From positions 34,646,065-34,710,064 of the forward strand of contig CM064865.1 in the NCBI GenBank assembly GCA_032719365.1: a DNA stretch of 64,000 nucleotides, in the 5' to 3' direction. Shown here piece by piece: positions 48,809 to 60,239 of the stretch. Below the pieces are notes generated by a model. The model worked only from the letters and a program-made list of their open reading frames with translations, made no database searches and was not told the DNA's origin. A program made the position numbers and the translations under genes. The number at the start of each line of letters is the position of its first letter. Positions within the stretch are counted from its first letter, which is position 1. Source of the DNA: Prinsepia uniflora. Its lineage: Eukaryota > Streptophyta > Magnoliopsida > Rosales > Rosaceae.

Positions 48809-50678
48809 AACTTCCCCCCTTCAGGAATTTCGTCCTCGAAATCCAAATTGACCCAGTTCCACAACCAAACTGTGGAAAACCAATCGTGCCCCACAATTTA
48901 GTCGTTGAACACACATGAGAGTACCGGTGTAAAAGTATACGTCCGTCACGACGTCGTACTCGCCTGTACACTCTGTCACCGAAACTCCCAAAGTTCCAAC
49001 TCGACTCTGGTGAAGTCACACTTCGGCTCGTAAGTCTCACTCGAGACAGTGTCGACGTCTCGCCTGTCACTCGCTCTGACAGGTCAACTATACTAAGTTG
49101 ATTTTAGATCCTTATAGATTGTCTTTCCGACACGTTCCAACCTACAGCCAGTAGGTTACAATACGCACTCCTACTACGCATTATCCTCTCAAAGCTGCCA
49201 TCAAGTCAACTTTCCAATCTGATGGTTCTTCTCACCTGACACCCAAGGTCAGCTTTTCAGTCTGACGACCTTTCTCATCCGACAGTCGGAGCCAATATCC
49301 TATTCATCATTCGATCCGACAACTATCCTCACTACTCCCACCGAGCGATACTCAACCTCTGTCACTGAACAATTTGCAATCGTAATCCACTATTCCGGGG
49401 TACACCATTCTCCTCTAACACTCCCCAAGTCCACGATCGTGATCGTGACTAGTCGGTAATGCTCGGCTCCACTGCGCTTTCACTGCGCACTCTGATCCCA
49501 ACTCACTCTCGAGCCCTCGTATCGTATCGCAGATCTCTCAGCGATCTCCGCTGACAACTAGACTCACCTCGAGTCTCAACCGTCGTACTACTCATCATGT
49601 CGACACCCAATCAACGTCTCACCCATCTTGGGTGCATACGGAATCCAATCGAATACTTATCTCAGTAGGAAACACACACGGTCACTAGCTCTGAGCTCTC
49701 GGCTCATCAAATCTCCGAACCCTCTCCATCAACTCTGCTCAAGCACACAACATTCGACGTCAAAACACAAAACCAATATGTCGGAACACATCCGATCATA
49801 GTACTCATCGGTTAGATGCTCAAACGTGCGTCACGAGCTTGCCTCAATCCAACACAATCTCTATCCTTAAATCCAACTTGAGGCATCAGCTATTCATCTC
49901 TTTCTGATCGATAACTACGTATCGTCCTCATTTCTCATGTATCCCCAGATCCAATCTCTATCTTGTAATCTCACCAATTATGCTAAGGAATCCTTCAACT
50001 CCTAGCTTAGCGTAATCAGCAAGGAGATTCACTCCAATGATGACCAGGCCTCGGTCCACTCGCCTCAAGGTCGTCACGACCTCTTCCGTCATCTCGATCA
50101 TCCTTATGCTACTCGATCCAACTCACCTTGGGTATCCACTTGTCACGTCACTGGATGTGACACTACGAATCATCTGATCTCTCAGTCGGGAGTAGTTGCA
50201 ACCATGTTGAAAGCATACTCCTCTTTTCCAATGACTGAGCTAGAAGTCCTCCTACTCCGACTGAGAGTATTCTATGATAATTACTGTAATGCTTAATCCT
50301 TTCCTTTAGGACTAAACACGTCCATTGATTCTCTTCGGCTTCTTCCATCGTCATTCACGTCAGTAACCTAATTCGTACGTCCCAATCCTTATGGGAACAA
50401 ATTCCATCACCTAACACTCGTGTCGTCTGTCCACAGCGACCTAGGGTACCTGTCACTAATCCAGGTATAGGCCATACTTCGCACCGATCCACTCGGGATC
50501 CTCTCTGTCCCGCTCAGTGCTCATCGAACTTGCACGACCAACACTTTAGGGCAAGTCTACCAACTCATCTACCAAATTGGTCACAAACTAGGCCCCCAAC
50601 TCATTCGGACATCACCCAGGCATCCGTAAGAAATCCAATTCGCCGATCCATTTACGATCGTTTATGCACATCCAAAAG
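48809..50678 (-). mobile_element. Interior A of the composite (non-coding, 3' part)
   Basis: Starts with a polypurine tract (plus strand AACTTCCCCCCTTCAGG). The rest aligns loosely with the interior at 1-1860, including the 96-bp conserved block (50251-50346) and a CCATTTACGATCGTTTATGCA segment near 50648. It stops abruptly at the next LTR at 50679. No coding motif. Confidence 0.75.
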
Positions 50679-53482
50679 TGTCAGGACCCGTCCCAATCCT
50701 CCTGGGATTAACGAGGAACGCTCCTGATCCCGTCTGACACGGAGTGTTAGACTAGGGAAAATTAAAACCTTTAGCCTTCCGGCTTCCAGAGTACGCCAGG
50801 ATCCGGAGGAGGTATGTGATGTCTCAGTCTCTGCTACAGTCCGCACCCTAATCAACCTGAAGGGCGTTGAAAACAGAAAGACTGTGAGTGGACAAAAATA
50901 AAAGAGTTGATAAATACATTTTATAAAGACCTTTATTCCCTTCACTAAAAAGCATGCATGCATAGTAAAACCATTTATCCAATCACATATGTTTAAACAA
51001 CCACATCCATACGGGCTCCTGCCCAAAACCATTTACAGAAATCTAGAACATAATAAACATATGTGGGATCTCAGCCCAAATCCATTTATCATCATAAAAC
51101 ACAATTTCACAAACCAATTGAAATCACGTTTATCCATATATTTCATATAACTAATCTTGTCACGGTATCTAGAGCTACGCGCGTGCTACCCGGGGTCTCA
51201 AGCTCAAGTCTCTCGAGGGTCCACCCAGGTCAATGTCCGTAGATCAATGACCCTCCCTAGAGGTTATAATCCATAGCCTTTCTGAGAGTAAGGAACCCAA
51301 AGGGGGCGACTCAACTCAGTCAGTGCTCCGTGACTACTCCGGGGTCCACCCAGGCCAACGACCCTCCCCGAAGGAGACAATTCATATATAAAGGATGGTA
51401 TACGAAAAACCTTTTGTAAACATTCTTAAAACCTTTCAAGGGTTCATACCCGCCCTTAAGTCCGAGAGTTCGTAAATCAAATGAGTCTCGTGCCCGATCC
51501 ATATTTTCAAATCCGAAATCGATTGAAGAACCAATTGGGCCTCTATCCCGAGAACGTAACTAAATGGAACTTCGAGTCCGAGGGTTTCCAAAATAAATGG
51601 GTCTTGAACCCGAGTTTACCTTTCCAAGTCCAAAACCATTTCATTAAATCATTTCCAAAACTATAAGCACGGAAAATCAGTGTAAAACTGAAAACCTCGA
51701 TTTACGTGCAAGCACGAAAATCACCTCGAAATGCGTAAAACCATATAATCCACAAATATCCAAATCATCACCATAGAATCATATTCATAAACCATATAAA
51801 AAATTTATGCATGCATCACAGTTTAGAAATCAAGGTCCACTCACAGACCGTCCTAAGCTGCCGCTTCGGTTTACGTGTCGTAAGCCTCACCGGGCTAATC
51901 GTCGTCACCGGGACTCCCAAACTATTCCAAATCAATCTAGAGGGTTACTAACTACCTTATTAACCTCTCATTGAAGACCCGTAATTTTTCTGAATTTTTA
52001 ACTATTTTTAATTTCGATCCTAAACCTTCGTATGTCCCGAACATTATCGAGACGGTGTCCGATCGACATGAAACCAGTCCCAAAATGTTCATTACATCGA
52101 ATAGAGTGTTTCACATGTTGAGCACTTCCTCATAGGACCCACCATACACCCTTACGCGCCTCCCAAAGGGGCTGCACGTGAGCCCACGTGCCAGCAATAT
52201 TCATTATCCCCTATCTCCTGTGAACTCGATCCACTGGTTTGAACCGAACCGGGCTAGTCTGGACCGGTCTAGGGCCCAATCTCGTCCATTTTCAATCCAA
52301 TCTTGTCCATTTTGATTCCTACATGTTCCTAATCATAAACCCAAACTATCCAGCCCTTGAAATCATGAAAATCGGGTTGAAAAGCTACCTCCAAGATCGA
52401 ACTTCAAGCCAGCCACCTGCAACCTCCCTCCGCCGTGGTCTCTGGCTGTCTTAGCCCTTGAAATCGATCCAGAGTTTTCCCTAAGGTCTCCAGAAATAAG
52501 ACCCATCCTTTAGAATCGAACAAAAACCATTAAAACAAGAAATCACAATTTCAAACTCACCTCCCGTGGTTTCGGGTTTTCCCCGTCGTGACCACCGCCG
52601 TGGCCTGTCGTCACCGTCCAGTCTTCCTATTTCCACTAGCCTCACACTCTCCCTCAGTCACACTCAATGTAGCTCACACACAAGATGGTTGATGGTGATT
52701 TTGATATGTGTGTACGGGTTGCTTAGAGAGAAAATGAAGAATGGTGTTTGGTTTAAGGGAATGAAAATAAAGATAATATCTGATGATGATCATATGAGAG
52801 AGAGAAGGAAATGGATGGTTGGGATTTAGAGACTAGATGAGATGGATGGTTAGGATGAGAGATGGGTGGGTTTAATTATAAAATAAGTAGGATAATATTA
52901 TTTAATTAAAATATATCCATTTTTTAGGGAAGCCACCAATAGGATGAGTGACACTTGTCACTCATCCATGGGTCCCACTAAAATATCTGCCCAATCAGAT
53001 ATTGCCACCTCATCGCCGCCTCGTAATGCATGCATAGTGAAATCGAACTTTCGTGACCTATAACTTTCCCATTCGAAGTCCGATTTTGACGTGCCACCTG
53101 TCTACGGATTCGTATCGACCTGATCTACGAAAAGATCTTTGGCCCTCGACCATTGGACCTCCGGGTTCAAAATTCAACTATTTGCCCTTTTTAACCAAGT
53201 TACCAAAATACCCATGAACTTCTGAACGTCATAACTTCTTCCTCGAATGTCGAAATCGGACGTGCCACCTGTCTATGAACTCGTGACATCCCGAACTACG
53301 TCACAGTCATCGGCTAAAGTCCATTTGGCCACCAGAACGAAAAGTCAACGTTTAGCCCATTCTAAGGGAAAAATCATCATTTTGCACTGTCCGTCCGAAA
53401 GTACCCCCCCAATCACCGATTAACCTCACTAATCGTTGATTAGTCACTAATCTAATCCTGAAATTTGAGACGGGTCGTTACA
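50679..53482 (-). mobile_element. Middle LTR of the composite
   Basis: Ends TGTCAGGACC and GGGTCGTTACA. U5 hairpin 50695-50709, module 50884-51844, perfect-arm palindrome 52942-52967. Flanking pentamers AAAAG and ACCTT do not match. It belongs to a slightly different subgroup from its outer neighbours. Confidence 0.85.
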
Positions 53483-54177
53483 ACCTTCCCTCCTTAATTA
53501 ATTTCGTCCTCGAAATTTCAACTATCCTGATTCCACAACCACCTCGTGGTAAACAATTCAACCTCACAAAAAATGTACACTTGTACACCAACTAACCAGA
53601 GCAATACTTTTCTGCACCGTGGCGTTCCACCGACACTCATGTCGCATCGACTACCCTCGACCATCCTCTGCTAGTCGACATCCTTCCAGGATTCGACACC
53701 TCTAAACGTGGCATCTCATGCCAAATATGATCCACGTTCCTATTCCAACCAGCCTTAACTAGTTTCACGTTACTCCCATCCATTTATGACTTGACAGCTC
53801 GTTGGTCTCAACTCTCGGGTCGTCACACTGTGTCTACTAGTCCATTGGATCCTATCTCCAGTAACGATGCAGCTCTAAGCTGTTGGATTCGCACGAAAAT
53901 CGATTCTACTCGTGATCTACATCCTCGAAGCACGCGGTAATCTATGCCAAACGAATCCTAATCCCACGCACCTCGTGTTAATGAAATCTAACGAAGTTCG
54001 ATTCTAACGAATCCTCATACTAATACCCTAACTATCAGGTTGATGACGAGCAGTTATGACTGTAAATACATCACATCCTCGATCTGCGCGCACTCTGAGA
54101 GCAAAACCCACTCTGATACCAACTGGTATCAGAGTACAATGAGTATCATGTGAGCCAACCTCGCTCTGATACCAACT
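53483..54177 (-). mobile_element. Interior B of the composite, with both ends but a shortened middle
   Basis: Only 695 bp, yet it has a polypurine tract at the left and a tRNA-Met primer site (CTCTGATACCA, 54164-54174) at the right. The last 170 bp match the right end of the interior at 3340-3431. A large internal deletion, or fusion of two element ends, would explain this. Confidence 0.75.
54110..54135. repeat. Palindrome made of two opposed primer binding sites
   Basis: ACTCTGATACCA (54110-54121) and TGGTATCAGAGT (54124-54135) are perfect complements with a 2-base centre. A further CTCTGATACCA sits at 54164, next to the LTR. The 12-mers match the tRNA-Met primer site. Confidence 0.95.
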
Positions 54178-56925
54178 TGACAGGACCTGTCCCAAATCCC
54201 TCGGGATTACCATGGGACGTGCTTACTCCGGTCTGACACGAAGTGTCAGACCAGGGATAATTCCATCATTTGCCCAACTGGGACTATTATAGAGCGCCAT
54301 GATAAGGAGGAGGAATGTGATGTCTTGTCTCTGCTACAGCCTACATATGCGATCAACCTGAAGGGCATTCAAAAAACGAAAGCTGTGAGTGGACAAAAAG
54401 AAATAATTTTATAAAAACATTTTCATAAAAGACCTTTATCCCCTTCACTAAAAAGTATGCATGCATTCGAAAACCATTTCTCAAATATAGAACACGGGGC
54501 CTTGGCCCAAAAGTCAAATCAAGTGGGAACTCGTCCCAAATCCAATATACGTGGGTCTCAGCCCAAAACCATCTCCGTGAAATCTCATATACATATAAAT
54601 ATATACATATATAACCTATCCTAGACATCCTCTGATGTCAACTCGGGGCACACAGCCCCTAGGGAACTCATCCCCGATATATGTCACGATTTCTATATAT
54701 ATAAGTACGCATACTACTCTGGATCTCACTCCGAGTCTAACCACATGAATTCTCCATCTGGGAGGCTCTGTCTCCGGATCTGGTCCGGGACCACATCATA
54801 TCTCCCACTCCTGAAATGCGCTCCCTATGGGGACACTCATTCAGAGCAGTGGATCGTGACTCTCCAGGTCGAAGTCTGGAGGAGACCAATCACCTCATAA
54901 AGGAGGGCATATACATACTAGTATAGAAATCCACAAATGGGACTCACGCTCGATACCACAAGTCAACTGAGCCTCTAGCCCGAACTTATGACTCAACTGG
55001 GCTTCTAGCCCGATTTCACCGTTTAACTAGGACTCAGCCCGAACTCGCAAATCAACGGGGAATCAAGCCAGATATCTCAAGGTCAGTCACGATTCTGATC
55101 ATAGTGATGTGTGCAACCATCAGTCCAGGACCGCTCTCAATCCTAGTATGTCGCCGTGAACATATCACTGCTGCGACCACCTCTAGATCAAGGTGCCCAC
55201 ATCACCGATCGCTCTCCTATACCGTCAGCACTCCGAAGTCGAGCCTCCAATGGCTGCTCGACCACGAGATGTGGATCGTGACCTCTCCGGAAGGAACACA
55301 TCCCTAGTCCGGAGGCGAGCGTCATGTCGTCCGTCGCCGTGCACACAACACCTGTCGTGACCACGACTCAGATCCGTAGGTCATCAATAGGGCCTCATGC
55401 TCGAAATGAGACCAAATCCAAATAGGTCTCATGCCCGGTTTTACCTTTTCAAAATCATTTCATTAAAATCGAAAGCATAAGCCCGTATAAGCACGCATAA
55501 AACTGAAAACCTCGAAATACGTGCCAATACGTAAACACACACACAAAATGCACTCAGGGCATCTCAAAACATATATTACAACACTTATAAAACATTTATG
55601 CATGCATCGATTCTTAAAAAGAAAGTCCACTCATAGACTGTTTGAGCTACTGCCTCGATAGGACGCCGTACCCCTTCCCGGGTGAATCGCCGTCTCCGGG
55701 ATTCCAAACCTGTCCAAATCACTTTGGTGGGTTACTAACTACTGAATTAACCCCTCACTAAAGCCCCCTAATTTTCTGAGATTTTTAATTATTTTTAAAT
55801 GTGAATCTAAACCTTCGGACAACCCAAACTATATTGAGACGATGTCTGATCGACTCAAAACCAGTCCCAAAATGTTCGTTACATCGAATAGATAAAATTA
55901 CATGTTGGAAATTTCCCCAAATCCTCCCCCACGAGCCCTCACGTGCCGCCTGAAGTGGCGGCGAGTGGGAGCCACGCGCGTGCACAATGTCTCATTCAAC
56001 CTCCAGCCGACTGGGTCCGAACGGCCCGGTCCGGTTTCGAGCCTGTAAACCGTCCAATTTTCATCCTGTTTCTTCCTAATCGATTCCAATCTTCCTATTT
56101 TGATCCTAGAAACCTATCTATGCAATCAAAACAACCAAAAACCTGCTAAAACCCATCGGTCAAAATTTTCCCTAACGGTTCAGTTTCTCCAGTTTCTCCC
56201 CAAGGCTTCACAGCCATGAACCACCACCAAAAACCATCTTAAAACCTTCCTAGAATTATAATAAGCCTATGCTAATCAACCTAAACCGTCCTTAACGTCC
56301 AAAATCAAAAATGAGAGAAAAAGAGCAAAACTTAGTACCTTGCACGGGTTGCCTTCGCCGTCCACGGCGACGCTGCTCCTGGCCAGCCATCACCATTATC
56401 TTGCCCTCCTCTCACTCTCTTGGTCTCTCAAACATGATCAGAGGGGGAATGGTTTAGATTGGGTTGGATAAGTTGATCGGGTTTGGTGGATGGGGGAAAT
56501 TGATCGAACACAAAGGAAGGGATATGCATGAACGTGTTTGGGCTGGGCAATGGATGGGTGACACTTGTCACTCTCATCCATTGGGCCTGTCTTAAAAAGC
56601 TGGGCCCACTTAAAGTCAAATGTCCTTCGCCTCGTAAAATGTACAATAGTTCGTTCGAACTTCCGTAAACCGTACCTTTTTGCATCGAACGTCCGAATTC
56701 GACGTGCTACCTGTCTATGGATTCGTGTCGACGCGATCTACGTTACGGTCCTCGGCCCTCGGCCATTGGACCTCCCGGGTCAAAAGCCAACATTTTGCCC
56801 CTCGTCTAGGGGAAAAATCGTAATTTCTCCCTTAATGTCCATTACTCCTCGGCTAATTCCCCATTAGCCTCTCTAATCCATCATTAATCCCTAATTAATC
56901 CTTAAAATTAGGGACGGGTCATTAC
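54178..56925 (-). mobile_element. Right (5') LTR of the composite
   Basis: Ends TGACAGGACC and GGTCATTACA. U5 hairpin 54195-54208, module 54385-55634, U3 palindrome 56552-56579 with a 2-base insertion. It is very similar along its length to the left LTR, for example in the ATACATATA array near 54590-54620. Confidence 0.85.
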
Positions 56926-57180
56926 ATAGTACCATAAAAGTGCGGGGGCATTAGCAAGTGGTTAATGTCCCACCAGATCTGCAAGTCGATATGAATGAAG
57001 ATCCATGTGGTGTGGGTAGAACGATTTTGTGCACTGTACCCCGAATGTGCATACTTGGATGGTGTGGGAAATGTGGACGATTATTCGTGGAAAATCAAAG
57101 ATGATGGCTAACACCTTTAGAGGACACATGTCACTATGCATATGAGGATTGGTGAGTCATGCAGGTCTATGAGTGACACA
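56926..57180 (+). pseudogene. CACTA second-gene exon, continuation after the composite
   Basis: The exon cut at 46029 appears to resume with ACCATAAAAGTGCGGG. All three frames have stops. One contains VVNVPPDLQVDMNEDPCGVGRTILC, which I do not recognise with certainty. A 20-bp motif around CACTATGCATATG recurs at 57130 and 57190. Its assignment rests on position. Confidence 0.4.
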
Positions 57181-59586
57181 AGTCACTATGCATATGTGGA
57201 TTTGGTGGCTTGATTCTTATCCGATGTTTTGGATTGAATTGTACAAAAAACAATCGTGTGTGTGTGTATTTGTGAAGAAAAACAGAGTAGTATTCTCAAT
57301 CTCCCTGTCTGATCAACCTGTGAAAGGAAAACTAGAAAGGAATTGAGAGGAAGAATGAGAACGATTGAGAAGGAATTGTCGAGGACTGATTTGGAGAGTT
57401 TAGATGAAGAAACCTCTAAACCCGAAAGCTCAAAATAGTGAAAATTCACATTCTTCCATAAAAATCGAATTTGAATTTGCAGCTCACGAAACTTCAAATC
57501 GAGCTTAATTGAGCTTTCTGGGATTGCCTCAACCAGGACCACATCAAGAATGAAGAGAATTGATGCTATTTTGGCTCTGAACGGACTAGGTTACAGAGAA
57601 GAAAATCGAGGTGTGAGTCGTGAATTTGGAGGGGTTGAAGGATGAAAATTGACAAGAGAAAAAAGTTTATACGAACCCTATGAAGCTTCTGAGTGAATCA
57701 ATTTCAAGAAAACAATCGAAATTGGTCGAGAATGGAGGATGAACAGTGACACCTGTTCTTCGAATTTTTCGACTTCGAATTCGTTTGGATTAAGGTGAGT
57801 TATTACAGAATTGAGGTCACAGAGCCCTAATTAGATACATGGCGATCGTACTCGTTGAATTAATTGACGAAATTAAGTTGAAATTGACAGGATCCCAGCC
57901 GGGTCAAACCGCGGGTCAACTGGACCCTTTTAACAGTCAAACGGGTAGAGAAAATGAACAATGCCATGTTACTGTAGCAGGGGCGTGGACTCACACGCTG
58001 CCGCTTGCGGCGGCGCATGGGGTCGTAGTGAGTGGGAATCCTGAGGTTGAGTTCAACATGACTTTTGTCCTATTTAAGGTAACGAACATTTTGGGCACTG
58101 GTTTCGAGGAAATCAGACACCATTTCGATATTGTTTCGAGGGTCTGAAGGTTTATGTTACGTTTAAAATACGTATTAAATCCCAAAAAAATTGAGGAAAA
58201 TTATATGAGGTATATTGAGATGTTAGTGACCATTGATATTGATTTTGGACAGGAATGCTGACTTCCGAATTTTACGGAAAAACGTGCAGCTCGGAAAGCT
58301 AGCGATATGGACGGTGTGTGAGTGGACTTTTGTTTTCTACCTAGAGTGCATGCAAATATGTTTTAAATGCTTTATGATATGATTTGAAATGTTTTGGTAT
58401 GATTGATGTTTCGATGTGATGATTTCTGAATTTTGGGAATATTATATTATTTTATATGATTTTGGGACGATTTTTGAGGAAAACCATGAAATTGTTATTT
58501 TGGGCGAAGGCTTGGATTTGAGATTGGTTTTGACTCGGATTATGAGTCGGGAAATTGATTTGGTGAAATTTTAATGTTTTGGATATACTTTATGGATTTA
58601 CGTGAAATGGGCAACTGAGGTTACGATTGCACAGATTTGCGTGAAAATGATATTTTGGGCTTGAGACCCAATTGGATAGTGATTTTGACTCGGATTTGGA
58701 GTCACATGTGAATATGATGATTTTGATTTATAAAGTAAATTCTGGACACTGTTTTTATGATGGATTTGTGGAACTTTCTTGGGAAACCTATCTTTCGGCA
58801 GAGGCCCTGTTGAAATGTTTTTGATTTGATTTGAGATTTGAATAGTTTTCAAATGAGATTACTGGATTTGGTGACTGTTCCACATATACCATCCCCCTGT
58901 GATTTGATAGTCTCCTCCAGACGTCGTAGATCCTGGAGTAGTCACGATCCATAGCTTGGAGATGAGTAGCTCCGAGGGAGGCTCAGTCTCAGGAGTGTGA
59001 GATTATGATGATATCCTCCAGACGTCGTAGATCCTGGAGATGATATCACCCCAGACGTCGTAGATCCTGGGGGAGGTACTCGGACATGAGACACCCGAGT
59101 TTGCACGCGTTGCATTGATATCATGACGGGTTACTTGGATATTGAGGATTAGTGGTATTATGATTTATTGATATTTGTGTTTAGATTCTTTATATTATGA
59201 TCTTATTTGATGAACATGAGTTTTATGGACCATGGGAAAACATGTTTTGATTTTATCGGTCCACTTTTTATACTTGATTGATTTCACGCTATAACTCATG
59301 TTTTATGATATGCATGCATGTTTGTGAAACTAGAGGGTAAGAATGCATTTTGATAAATGTATTTCTAAAAATTTGTTTTGTCCACTCACACCTTTTCTGA
59401 ATATTGACCCTTCAGGTCGTGGCGCGATGATCGAGGCTATTCGAGAGGTGGGGGCATGAGTGGGCATAGGTACAGTTATCCCTTGTTTGACAAGTGCTGA
59501 GGGTAATTTCAGACATTCAGTTGACTTGTCAGACGAAAGCAGGACCGGGCACTGTTATCTATGTCCTTCGGGGACGGGTCCTGTCA
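57181..59586 (+). mobile_element. Plus-strand solo gypsy LTR, left end unresolved
   Basis: The right end GGACGGGTCCTGTCA at 59586 is the reverse complement of the LTR ends seen on the other strand, but no primer site follows, so it is solo or truncated. Module boundaries are GTGAGTGGAC (58318-58327) and GTCCACTCAC (59380-59389), with TGCATGCATG near 59310. Three larger hairpins with a shared loop lie at 58915-59072. I cannot find a TGTAACG start, and U3 may be partly missing. Confidence 0.75.
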
Positions 59587-59927
59587 CCATGCCTACTATG
59601 AGCACTGGAGCTCGTATGCTCTGGCGTTGGCAAATCCTCTTGAGGAGATACTAGGGGACAAGCTGGAGGGGGTGGCAATGGTTTATGCGAGCATTGGATA
59701 AAAAATCAATTTAAAGTAAGTTCATTTTTCTTTATTTCTTTAATTGAGAATAGTAATTTACGTACTTTCGTACTACTAATAATTGTTTTTCTAATGTGCA
59801 GGTAAAATCAAAGGCCAATAAGGCGAACCAGGTAGAGAAGAAATTTGAGAACCACGGGGGATCGCACACCTTGTTGGCTCAACATGAGGCACGGGCGTGC
59901 GATTGGGTCCCTATTCCCAGAGGTTGA
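59587..59927 (+). pseudogene. CACTA second gene, last visible exons
   Basis: Two exons around a likely intron (GTAAGT at 59717 to TGCAG at 59801). The first reads YYEHWSSYALALANPLEEILGDKLEGVAMVYASIG, then a stop. The second (59802-59927) reads VKSKANKANQVEKKFENHGGSHTLLAQHEARA, then a stop. The lysine- and asparagine-rich KANKANQ followed by a G-S-H segment resembles the conserved block of plant Ptta/En-Spm transposases. It continues the gene begun at 45583, 14 kb away because of LTR insertions. The true right end of the CACTA element is beyond the window. Confidence 0.65.
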
Positions 59928-59940
59928 AGCCTGGGGGGAG

Positions 59941-60239
59941 TGACACGACCCGCCCTCAATCCCCCGGGATTAAGGGCTAAGCCATGCTCTCGTCTAACTT
60001 ACGAGTGACACGAAGGCTAAACTGACGTTCAACCTCCATGTGACACGTAAGTCGGACAAGGGATTCTTGACTGAACCGCTCAAAACTTCCGGACTTCCCA
60101 GAGCACGCAGACTCTACTGTGGATCGCTTATGTGATGTCTCCGTCTCTCTCGACTAATAGCCCGCACCGCAACAACCTGGAGGGTATCGAAAACACAAAA
60201 AGACTGTGAGTGGACAAAAATAAATTATAAGTTCAAAAA
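59941..60239 (-). mobile_element. Gypsy LTR, left part, interrupted
   Basis: Left end TGACACGACC, U5 hairpin AATCCCCCGGGATT at 59958-59971, and GTGAGTGGAC at 60206-60215. It is split by a solo LTR at 60240 and resumes at 63368. Confidence 0.85.

Larger units (their letters stand above)
46030..56925 (-). mobile_element. Composite of three LTRs and two interiors inside the CACTA exon
   Basis: All parts lie in minus orientation: LTR 46030-48808, interior 48809-50678, LTR 50679-53482, interior 53483-54177, LTR 54178-56925. Flanking pentamers GAGTA (46025-46029) and TAGTA (56926-56930) match at four of five bases, as expected for one outer insertion. The outer LTRs resemble each other more than the middle one. 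Both interiors begin with a polypurine tract, so this is not simply a solo LTR nested in one element. No coding sequence is present. I infer unequal recombination between related elements, or nested insertion with deletion. Confidence 0.75.
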
